This document shows, one piece after another, positions 6,473 through 14,624 of a DNA stretch of 64,000 nt. The position numbers and the translations under genes were made by a program. The DNA is from Methylococcales bacterium. Lineage in GTDB: Bacteria > Pseudomonadota > Gammaproteobacteria > Methylococcales > Methylomonadaceae. The notes below the pieces were generated by a model, which was not told the DNA's origin, did not search any database, and worked only from the letters and a program-made list of their open reading frames with translations. Location of the stretch: assembly GCA_026399015.1 (NCBI GenBank), contig JAPLRS010000041.1, positions 1 through 64,000 of the forward strand, written 5' to 3'. The stretch's first letter is position 1. Every line of letters starts with the position of its first letter.

Positions 6473-8827
6473 TTAATAAACTTGAGAATAACTTTCTCTA
6501 ATTTCTTTAAGCTCTATAGCAATCTCTCTACGCATACGAAAATCGCGTCTAGAATGCGCAATGGTATAAGGGATTTTAGAGTTGCGTTCATATTTAACGG
6601 CAGTTCTAATAATACCGATCCACTGTCTATCGTTATCTTCCATTTCTTTAAAGCGATTACGAATGCGCTCTAATTCTTGATTACAGTAAGTCACAAAACC
6701 CGCCGCATAGAACACACTATTTTTTAAGTAATCTTCTAGGGCTGCTAAGTCGCCATTAATTTCTTCTACCACTTGTTCAAAATTAACGGGCTCGGGTAAC
6801 TTAATGGTGTCTTCAATAAGCTTACGCGCTTGATTAGCTTGGTCTGTAACGGATAAATTTTTGGCATCTTGACCAATAGCCGACTTAATTGCGGTTTTAA
6901 CGGTTCTACCCACAACGGCAGGCACGACCTCATTATGTGACCATAAGCCATAACGCAAATAATGCGTCACATCATGTTTATGTAAATCAGGACCTTGATA
7001 AAACGCTTCTAAGGTTTTAATTTCTGCAGAGCGTTCGTTTAATAAGCGCTCACGTGCTTGCAATGGTTTAGCAATAAAGGCTTCGACTGCTACCCGACCA
7101 AATCGTAAGAACAACACCTGAAAGCCATGACGAATCCGAGCTTGTTCGGCATTTTCATCCGTGTTTAATAAAGTCTTACGCACTTCTTCGGTTTCCCAAA
7201 GCAAGGCTTGCGTTTTTTGGGCAATTTGATCAATCAATACTTGTAAAGATTGTGCCAATTGATCAGTTAGTTCTGTTTCAAATTTTTGTTGAATCTCTCT
7301 AAAGAGCTCTTCACGAATTTTATAATTACCTTCCCGCGGATCGGGCATAGAAATGGTTCTACCCGCTGTATAGATACGCTTTAATTCATCCATTTGACCG
7401 GTCGTCAGATTTGACAACAAGGCTTCAATTTTTGCATCGTATGCGGCATGTAAAGTCGCTAACTCTTGATGCTCTGCACCTAAAGCATCGGCTTCTTTAC
7501 GACCCTGAATACTCTCGGCATACCAGACATCAAAATCTTTTTTAATGCGTTGCCATTCACGGCCCCACCACTGATTAAAGTCTTTACCTAAAAGATCATC
7601 TTCTTCTATATCACCTTCGGCAAACTCAGCATAAGTGGGTTCAAGTCTGACTAAAATATCACCGGCATATTGCAATATGTTGGCAACCAAAGCGTCACAA
7701 CGTCTTTGCAAAGCATCTGCACGCTCGTGATCAATATAATGGTTAACCATTTCTTTTAGGATACCGATACCATCGGTAATACCCAATTTCTTTAGTTTTA
7801 ATTTGTCATCCGCGTTTTTAGTGCGTCTTAAAGTGTCTTCTGATGGAATACCAAACTCTACTAAATGGGCCCGCGCACAAACTGGAATCATGCGTCTTTC
7901 TGGCACATCTGGCCAATAATTTCTGTGCTTTTGTAGAGTTTCTTTAAAGTCTATTTGATCATCTAAAGCATCAGCTTGTGTTAACACTAAAAACACTTTG
8001 TCAGACACTTTAATACTTGGGTCATCTGAATCCGCAATCAACAGAATTTCTTTTTCTGGTCCCGTAATAGAAGGCTGCTTCATCTCTTTTGCATAGATAA
8101 TCGCGTCGCAATGTTTTAGACGCTCTATCGCTTGATCAGAATGCATTTGAATACCTGAGTTAAAACCAGGTACATCATGAAAAACAATGTCTCTATCACT
8201 TCTTAAGCGCACTGTTTTAAGTTGAATACGTTTGATAGCCAGTGACTGTGCTCGATTCTTAAACACAGCGGCTTGCAGTTGTTCATGCACTTCACTGATG
8301 TCTATAAAACTTTGGGTATAGCCACTTTTTTGTTTCGTAAATTCGTAGATAGCACTGAGATTTTTTTCAGTGTAATCATAATCCTCTTGGATTTCTTTTC
8401 TTTCTTTATCATTCAACAGACCTTCTAGCGCCAATTTCCTTTGATGCTGTAAAGTGCCTATTTCTTCCTTGGTGTAATATTGAATGAATAGTAATTGATC
8501 TTGTTCAGTTTGAGCAGACCAAATCTCTGTGCTGGTAAAGGTACATCTTTCCCGAGCTGAAGGTAGAATCTCTTGGCCTAACCAAGCATTTAACAAGGCA
8601 CTCTTACCGGCCTTTTCTAAACCAATGACAGCGACTTCAAACCGATTTGCATGTAAGCGTTCTAGTTGACGATTTAAGCGTACTTGCTCAACATTAAGGC
8701 GTTGAACCAGTTCCGGTGCTAAATCTTCACCCGTTTTGTTACATAGCGTTACTAGTTTATCTGCGAGTACAGAAGTAACTTCTAATCGGGCAAGCTGTTC
8801 TTGACAAGTTTCTAGCCAGGTAGTCAT
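6473..8827 (-). CDS. Dynamin-family GTPase
   Basis: A 784-residue large GTPase. G1/P-loop GLEKAGKSALLN at residues 69-80, a G2-type threonine region (RERCTFTSTEIW), G3 DVPGFNSG near 220, and a G4-like LTQAD in place of NKxD. Long helical stalk regions with coiled-coil character fill the C-terminal 450 residues. Bacterial dynamin-like proteins remodel membranes or act in membrane stress and phage defence, often in pairs; here only one is present. It has no clear transmembrane hairpin, so membrane contact may be through amphipathic segments. It lies 100 bases downstream of the PPi-phosphofructokinase gene, with hairpins between. The role here is unknown. Confidence 0.85.
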   Translation of the reverse strand: MTTWLETCQEQLARLEVTSVLADKLVTLCNKTGEDLAPELVQRLNVEQVRLNRQLERLHANRFEVAVIGLEKAGKSALLNAWLGQEILPSARERCTFTSTEIWSAQTEQDQLLFIQYYTKEEIGTLQHQRKLALEGLLNDKERKEIQEDYDYTEKNLSAIYEFTKQKSGYTQSFIDISEVHEQLQAAVFKNRAQSLAIKRIQLKTVRLRSDRDIVFHDVPGFNSGIQMHSDQAIERLKHCDAIIYAKEMKQPSITGPEKEILLIADSDDPSIKVSDKVFLVLTQADALDDQIDFKETLQKHRNYWPDVPERRMIPVCARAHLVEFGIPSEDTLRRTKNADDKLKLKKLGITDGIGILKEMVNHYIDHERADALQRRCDALVANILQYAGDILVRLEPTYAEFAEGDIEEDDLLGKDFNQWWGREWQRIKKDFDVWYAESIQGRKEADALGAEHQELATLHAAYDAKIEALLSNLTTGQMDELKRIYTAGRTISMPDPREGNYKIREELFREIQQKFETELTDQLAQSLQVLIDQIAQKTQALLWETEEVRKTLLNTDENAEQARIRHGFQVLFLRFGRVAVEAFIAKPLQARERLLNERSAEIKTLEAFYQGPDLHKHDVTHYLRYGLWSHNEVVPAVVGRTVKTAIKSAIGQDAKNLSVTDQANQARKLIEDTIKLPEPVNFEQVVEEINGDLAALEDYLKNSVFYAAGFVTYCNQELERIRNRFKEMEDNDRQWIGIIRTAVKYERNSKIPYTIAHSRRDFRMRREIAIELKEIRESYSQVY

Positions 8828-8891
8828 AAAAATTCCAGGATTGTTGAATACTTTTTAAAACCAGAGTCCCTCCAGTTTTAGAGGGATTAAT

Positions 8892-8919
8892 GCGGGTAGA
8901 CGCTAAGGCCTCTACCCGC
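8892..8919 (-). terminator. Terminator-like hairpin after pfp
   Basis: GCGGGTAGA (8892-8900) pairs with TCTACCCGC (8911-8919), 9 bases beyond the pfp stop. A second stem (CCCTC 8868-8872 with GAGGG 8881-8885) follows on the transcribed strand, with a T-rich stretch after it. This probably limits readthrough into the dynamin gene. Confidence 0.6.
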
Positions 8920-8927
8920 TATTAGAC

Positions 8928-10157
8928 TTAGTGAGCTACTTCAACCTTTGCGCCTTTAACTTGGCCGATTTCTGCAAGTGTCTCATTAAACCAAGTTGTT
9001 TCAAGATCAAAAGGTTTACCACCTTTAATTCTTGGGAACTCAATTGCTCTTAATACATTGCCACGATCTTCATCATGACCACTTACGCCAGACTCACGAC
9101 GGAATGCACATTCCACAGCAAGGTCAGCACATGATTTAATCAAACGGATATCTTCAACATTTGAAGCAGCCGCTCTAGCAAAGTAACCTGATTTTTGAAT
9201 CAAGGTTTTTTCTGCGCCTAACATCTCTGCAAATTGCTCACCGAACCATTTACCAGGATTAACCGCATCCAATTTAACGTGGCCAAACGCATCACGCGGT
9301 ACTTCTTGGCCTTTAGCTTGCATTTCAGCAACGATTGATTCTACGCCAGCGCCTTCTGATACGAAGATGTTAACACAATCATATTTATCCATTACTGCAC
9401 GTAAACGCTCTGCTTCTGCAGCAATATCAATGGTCATTTCTGGAATAAATACGCCATGAACTTCAAATGCGTTACGGTCTAAACCTAATTCTGGTAACCA
9501 CTCAGAACGATCTAATAATTTACGGTACTCTAAAGCCGTTGCTGCTGTTAACCAGCCACAGCTACGACCCATCACTTCGTGTACGATTAACATACGTGGA
9601 TTTGCATTGTTTTCTGCAACCACATTAGCGAAATAACGTGCGCCTTGCTCAGCCGCAGTCCATGCACCTAAGGATTGTTTAATAGGGAATACATCGTTAT
9701 CAACTGTTTTTGGTAAACCAATAACTGTTAATCCGTAATTGTTGTTAGCTAAGAAAGCCGCTAAATCAGCCGCTGCCGTATTAGTATCATCACCACCGAT
9801 AGTATGCAAAATATCTACACCATCTTTTACTAATTGATCAGCCGCTACTTTTTGTGGGTCTTGACCTTCTTGCACTAAACCACGTTTTAAACAGTCTTTA
9901 ACGTTAGTTAGTTTTACACGACTGTTACCAATTAATGAGCCACCAAATTTGTGTAAAAGCCCAGCTTTTTCTCTAATAGCAGGTGTCACTGTGTAAAAAT
10001 CACCCAATAACAAACCTTTGTAACCACTACGGTAACAAATGATTTCGATAGAGGGATCAATTTCTGTATAACGCTCAATTAAGCTGCCGATTGCAGAGTT
10101 TAAGCATGGGGCTAGACCGCCCGCTGTGAGGATTGCTACTTTTTTTGGTTTGCTCAT
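8928..10157 (-). CDS. pfp: Pyrophosphate-dependent 6-phosphofructokinase
   Basis: Phosphorylates fructose-6-phosphate with pyrophosphate instead of ATP, reversibly; in Methylococcus the PPi enzyme replaces ATP-PFK in the RuMP/glycolytic cycle. The 409-residue protein shows TAGGLAPCLN near residues 11-20, GGDD at 121-124 (the second Asp replaces the Gly of ATP enzymes and marks PPi use), and PKTVDND at 149-155 with the catalytic aspartates. It is monocistronic, with a hairpin terminator behind it and a 213-base upstream region. Assignment to the PPi class is well supported by the GGDD motif. Confidence 0.93.
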   Translation of the reverse strand: MSKPKKVAILTAGGLAPCLNSAIGSLIERYTEIDPSIEIICYRSGYKGLLLGDFYTVTPAIREKAGLLHKFGGSLIGNSRVKLTNVKDCLKRGLVQEGQDPQKVAADQLVKDGVDILHTIGGDDTNTAAADLAAFLANNNYGLTVIGLPKTVDNDVFPIKQSLGAWTAAEQGARYFANVVAENNANPRMLIVHEVMGRSCGWLTAATALEYRKLLDRSEWLPELGLDRNAFEVHGVFIPEMTIDIAAEAERLRAVMDKYDCVNIFVSEGAGVESIVAEMQAKGQEVPRDAFGHVKLDAVNPGKWFGEQFAEMLGAEKTLIQKSGYFARAAASNVEDIRLIKSCADLAVECAFRRESGVSGHDEDRGNVLRAIEFPRIKGGKPFDLETTWFNETLAEIGQVKGAKVEVAH

Positions 10158-10370
10158 ATGAATTGTAAAGTATGAATAAAATGGTTTGAAAAGATGTTAA
10201 GTAACCAGAATACTGGGCCTGATATTTTAAGTGGTTTCTTTAAATATCAATATAAAATTTACCAAGCATAATGGTCATTGATTTATTAAATGCTTCCCGC
10301 AAAAGTACATCTCCGTTAATAAACTGCAAATTCTAACAATTTTTTGCTTAAAAATAATTAATTAAGACTT

Positions 10371-11717
10371 TTATTTCTTAAAGTAGCCACTCACCACCGC
10401 GCTAACAGACAATTCATTTTTAGCTAAAGGCTTGATAATCGTGAGCGCATCCAACAAAATCCTAAAAGCTCTAGGCACATTGCATATGTTTTCACGCACT
10501 AAATCAAAGGCCCCATAGACAGCTAAACACGCAAACTGCTTGATCAACGCATAATTATTTCTATTTAAGCCCGCCAAAATGCTAATCGATTCTTGGGCGT
10601 TAGAACCACCACATTTTAAATAATTAAACACCGCTGCTTTTAATAGATTGTTAGACATCACGCCATACAAGGCATTGGCTAATATATTTAAATTAGCATT
10701 AGCGCGCTGCCTATCTTGATAATAAGCTTCTATTTTTGTATGAATTAAATCATTGTTACTAAAGTCAGGCATGGCCAACAAATGCGCGCTTAAAATCTGG
10801 ATATCAGAAAAGACCGCCGTCAACCCACCACCGGTTAAAGGATGACGCATATTTAAAGCATCTCCTAACATAACTGCACCTTTACGAATAATCGGTTTTG
10901 CCGCCATGTAGTGATTAGGCATTACCTTAAAGCCACCTTCGTGCATGGCTTGTTGGTAACTTTTAAGCATCTCTGCTGGAATATAAGGTGTGACGTTACT
11001 GTCTAAATGCTCTTGTAATAAGGCTTTTCTAGGTAATTGATCACCCGGAAAGTCAATTAACAAGCGCACTTCATTAGATGAAATGGGATAACAAATAAAT
11101 GGAGTTGGGCCAGACAAAAACACATGCCCATGCTTAGGGAATGGCATTGCACAGTCTTTTAAAATAACGCCAATAAAGTACGAAGTCACCGACTTCTCAT
11201 TATTGCTTAAACTTTCTCTAAAATTTGAAAAGAAGCCATCACTGGTGATAGTTAAAGGCGCGTGTATAGATTTTATTTCTGAAGTGCCTTCTTCTCTATA
11301 ACTCACACCGATAATTTCATTACGCTCGTTTTCTAGCAATTGCAGCGCTTTGCCTTGTATTTGAGTAACGAAGTTATTTTTTAAAGCGGCGGCTCTGATG
11401 TTTTGTAAAAAAAGCCCATTGTGTAACCCCATGCCTTTATAACTAGCTGGGTAGGGAATGGTTATTTTTTGATCACCGTGTAACAACGCATAACCATCAA
11501 CCGGTTGCGCCTCGAAGCCTTCTAATAAATGTCCGAGTTGCATTTCTTCTAAAGATAACACGGCGCCCGGCTGTAGTAACTCCCCTACTATGCGCTTCTT
11601 TTCCTTAAAGCATTGATCAATCAAGGCAATTCTAATGCCTTTAGGTGCCAGATAAGCCGCGATAGTAGCACCGGCCATACCTGCCCCAATAATACAAATA
11701 TCAAATTCTGCTTTCAT
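10371..11717 (-). CDS. Squalene monooxygenase (squalene epoxidase)
   Basis: FAD-dependent epoxidation of squalene to 2,3-oxidosqualene, the committed step of sterol synthesis. The 448-residue protein has an N-terminal dinucleotide fold (DICIIGAGMAGATIAAYL, residues 6-23), VGELLQPGAV near 45, and the second FAD motif GDALNMRHPLTGGGLTAVFSD near residue 285. The C-terminal quarter is hydrophobic, consistent with membrane association. It is the last gene of the leftward operon, 44 bases after the oxidosqualene cyclase. Presence of the cyclase next door separates it from other FAD hydroxylases such as UbiH types. Confidence 0.9.
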   Translation of the reverse strand: MKAEFDICIIGAGMAGATIAAYLAPKGIRIALIDQCFKEKKRIVGELLQPGAVLSLEEMQLGHLLEGFEAQPVDGYALLHGDQKITIPYPASYKGMGLHNGLFLQNIRAAALKNNFVTQIQGKALQLLENERNEIIGVSYREEGTSEIKSIHAPLTITSDGFFSNFRESLSNNEKSVTSYFIGVILKDCAMPFPKHGHVFLSGPTPFICYPISSNEVRLLIDFPGDQLPRKALLQEHLDSNVTPYIPAEMLKSYQQAMHEGGFKVMPNHYMAAKPIIRKGAVMLGDALNMRHPLTGGGLTAVFSDIQILSAHLLAMPDFSNNDLIHTKIEAYYQDRQRANANLNILANALYGVMSNNLLKAAVFNYLKCGGSNAQESISILAGLNRNNYALIKQFACLAVYGAFDLVRENICNVPRAFRILLDALTIIKPLAKNELSVSAVVSGYFKK

Positions 11718-11761
11718 ATTAAGCTACTGGCCCAAATGCTTTAAATTTCGTTGGATTTTTA

Positions 11762-14005
11762 TCATCCTTGAATAATTTCCTTATAGTAGCGATTAAGCGC
11801 CCAGATTGGAAATATATTTCTATAATTAGCGTACGTTATCATGCAGTTGTAATTAAAAACACCCGAAATACTCTCCTGTTCCCAATCACCTTGATCTGTC
11901 TGCCTACTTTGCAATAAATTAATACCCGCAGCAATTACCGTTCTATCAACATTCTCTACAGCCAATAAAGCTAATACAGCCCAAGCTGTATTTACAACTT
12001 GCGAAGTTTCGGCCTCAGTATAAACCAACTTAGAGCAAGACTTAAAGGTCTCACCCCAACCGCCATCGGCTTTCTGTTTACTAACTAAAAACGCAACTGC
12101 GTTCTGCATACTATCCGCTAATACAGTGTCATTATAATAGCCTTTGCCTTTTGCTTTACTTAAAGCTTCAACGGCAAACCACGTAGCATAAGTAAAACAA
12201 ACTGCCCAACCACCATACCAAGAACCATCGGCTTTTTGTTGCTTAAGTATAAAAGCTAAACCTGCACTAATGGCTTTATGGAGTTCAGCGCTTTTATAGT
12301 CTGGATAAATATGTTGAATCTCTATTAAAGAAATAACACAAGCCGCCGTACATTCAGTCCAAGAATAGTCGATCATTATATCGGCAAACACTTCTGACGG
12401 ATTTAGTTTCTCCAACCACTTAGGCGCTCTTGATAACTCATAAGTTGCCCAGCCACCATCCTTATTTTGATATGACAAAATAATATCCACCGCTTGCTGA
12501 ATACGCTCCTCATCAATCGTTGGCTTAACCAAGCCCGACTCATGAACTGCCAAACTAGCACTTAAACCTTCTGCCGTACAATCTGCAACGGGCCAACCAT
12601 TCTCTGCCGTAGAAAACGGCCAACTACCGATCATAGGATGTCTAAAAAACTCCGAATGAGTAGCGTGTTCAGACTTGATTTGCGAATGCTCGATAAATTG
12701 ATAAGCTTTCTGAACAGTCTCTGGAAACAATTGGCCTAAATCACTCTCTAGTATGGCGCGCGTTGAAAAGGCGGTATCCCAAAGTTGAGAGCCATTATAA
12801 CCGCTCATCTTCATACCATCTTCTGCCACCCATAGGTAATCAAACCAACGCGTCACATGTTGTTTAAACTGTTCTGAGTCAGTACCGTAAGCGTGCCAGA
12901 TACAGATAGAATTAATTACTTTATTGACTGGACCAATATTAATGTAATCCGTTTGCTGATCTTCCGCATTTAAGTAGCGCAAAATGTAATCTGTCGCTTT
13001 TTTACGCAACCAACCACAACTGATTTTTTCATAACTGTTAGTGAATAAATTCATCCACTTTAATACTGGCGATAAAACCGTATACGAATCTTTATCACAC
13101 ACTGTATTACGTTGCTGAGGCCAATTAATCTCAGCATAGTCTTCGCTATAAATCTCTGTCCTTAGCGATAAAATCAAATCATTTTCGGGCATTTTGATAC
13201 GTTGCGCGTAACAATAAGCCATCGGCAAATACACCATACGACTATGGCACCAATAACGCCAAGGATGAAACGGTAACCATTTAGGAAATAACCACATCTC
13301 TGGAAACAGGCTATTAAAGCCCTGCCAGTCATATAAATTTAAGATGGATAAATAAAACTTACCCCAAGATGGAATACCCGTGGCACCACCATTAAGCTTA
13401 ATCCACGCTCTGGCTTTAACTAATGCCGGCTCATCTTTATCTACGCCCAACAACCTTAATGATACATATTGCATCACCGTGCCAAACATAGTCGATTCAC
13501 CTTCAATATGCATTCCCCAACCTGCATCTGCATTTTGGTGATTAAACAAGTAAAGCTTCATCATTTCTTGATGGGCTTTTGGAAATGGCGTGTGAGTGAC
13601 ATAAGAGGCAATTAATAAGCCCGGCAATAAAAATAATGGCCCACCATAATCGCCAGCCCAATGCCCATCCGCACTTTGTAAACTGGCAAAGTAGTTGATA
13701 CCCTTTATAACCGAGTCCGCTACTTTTTGCTGTTCAGGATTATTTGTTTGCGGCGTTACCCCTGTAAAACTTCTAAAGTTATTAGCGACCGCTACAAATC
13801 TAAAGACTTTATCACCTGAGTTGGGATTGACTTGCTTATCAAACTTAAAATCTTCCGCTGCTAAAGATATTTCCTGAGCCGAGATGTTATGGGCATTTTG
13901 TAAATGCTGATTGATATCCGTTGATGTTGGCTTAAAAGCCCAGATATGTCGGCCTTGCTCAGTTAATAACTGCCAGTTTTTCCAACTAGGTTTTACACTA
14001 TGCAT
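11762..14005 (-). CDS. Oxidosqualene cyclase (probable lanosterol synthase)
   Basis: Cyclises 2,3-oxidosqualene to a sterol skeleton. The 747-residue protein has repeated QW-type motifs (for example QSADGHWAGDYGG near 110, QNKDGGWATYE, QKADGSWYGGW, KQKADGGWGETF). It carries DCTAEG at 475-480, the epoxide-protonating Asp motif of oxidosqualene cyclases rather than the DXDD of squalene-hopene cyclases. Two residues before the Asp is Val (V473) and six before it is Asn (N469); Val there is lanosterol-synthase-like, cycloartenol synthases having Ile. It starts 5 bases after the NTF2-like gene in the sterol operon. Lanosterol as product is inferred from these residues and from Methylococcus. Confidence 0.93.
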   Translation of the reverse strand: MHSVKPSWKNWQLLTEQGRHIWAFKPTSTDINQHLQNAHNISAQEISLAAEDFKFDKQVNPNSGDKVFRFVAVANNFRSFTGVTPQTNNPEQQKVADSVIKGINYFASLQSADGHWAGDYGGPLFLLPGLLIASYVTHTPFPKAHQEMMKLYLFNHQNADAGWGMHIEGESTMFGTVMQYVSLRLLGVDKDEPALVKARAWIKLNGGATGIPSWGKFYLSILNLYDWQGFNSLFPEMWLFPKWLPFHPWRYWCHSRMVYLPMAYCYAQRIKMPENDLILSLRTEIYSEDYAEINWPQQRNTVCDKDSYTVLSPVLKWMNLFTNSYEKISCGWLRKKATDYILRYLNAEDQQTDYINIGPVNKVINSICIWHAYGTDSEQFKQHVTRWFDYLWVAEDGMKMSGYNGSQLWDTAFSTRAILESDLGQLFPETVQKAYQFIEHSQIKSEHATHSEFFRHPMIGSWPFSTAENGWPVADCTAEGLSASLAVHESGLVKPTIDEERIQQAVDIILSYQNKDGGWATYELSRAPKWLEKLNPSEVFADIMIDYSWTECTAACVISLIEIQHIYPDYKSAELHKAISAGLAFILKQQKADGSWYGGWAVCFTYATWFAVEALSKAKGKGYYNDTVLADSMQNAVAFLVSKQKADGGWGETFKSCSKLVYTEAETSQVVNTAWAVLALLAVENVDRTVIAAGINLLQSRQTDQGDWEQESISGVFNYNCMITYANYRNIFPIWALNRYYKEIIQG

Positions 14006-14010
14006 AGCTT

Positions 14011-14613
14011 TTAACGATTAAATAAAGCAATACGCACCATTGCCATAAAGCCTTTGAATTTCTTAAACAAACTAGGCTGTGGTCTTAAGCGCTCATGACC
14101 AGGTAATAATTGACCTTTTGCTAATTTACCAATTTTTGTTTTTACTGCAGGATCTAGTTTCCCATCACCAGCCAACTCAAAAAACAAGGCTTTTACATTA
14201 CCTAAATCAAAGAAATCGCGTTGCCATTCCCATTTATAGTTGCCGCCATAACGAAACCAAGAACCGCCAATCCCTTCTACTTGATAATGCGTACCATCTT
14301 CTCGCACTGCTGGAGAAACTTGGGTCCATAAACCAATAACCTCACCCTGTTTTTCATCAATTAAAATACGATGATAAGGATAACGCCATTCTTCAAAACC
14401 TTCCATTTGTACGCCTAAGGCCCACTCTTCAATCTCTTTACGACTGCGCGCGACAAACTCTTCATTTGGACCAATATTCCAACGGTATTCCGCATCATCG
14501 GTATACATTGCCCCTAAATATTTAGGCCAGTTACCTTCTTTTTCTGCGTCACGGTTAGCTTGTAACCAACGTTCTACCATTTCTTCAAGTTCTGCTCTGG
14601 GATATGCCGCCAT
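14011..14613 (-). CDS. NTF2-like (SnoaL/ketosteroid-isomerase fold) protein of the sterol operon
   Basis: A 200-residue protein. Residues 1-140 look like an NTF2/SnoaL alpha+beta cone: an N-terminal helix (ELEEMVERWLQANRDAEKEG), MYTDDAEYRWNIGP, and closing strands ending in WEWQRDFFDLG. The last 30 residues are basic and amphipathic (FKKFKGFMAMVRIALFNR) and may touch the membrane. It sits between the cyp51 fusion (11-base gap) and the cyclase (5-base gap), so it is cotranscribed with sterol genes. The fold includes ketosteroid isomerase, so a role in sterol modification, binding or handover is possible, but no catalytic assignment can be made from sequence alone. Confidence 0.7.
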   Translation of the reverse strand: MAAYPRAELEEMVERWLQANRDAEKEGNWPKYLGAMYTDDAEYRWNIGPNEEFVARSRKEIEEWALGVQMEGFEEWRYPYHRILIDEKQGEVIGLWTQVSPAVREDGTHYQVEGIGGSWFRYGGNYKWEWQRDFFDLGNVKALFFELAGDGKLDPAVKTKIGKLAKGQLLPGHERLRPQPSLFKKFKGFMAMVRIALFNR

Positions 14614-14624
14614 GGTTGTCTCTA

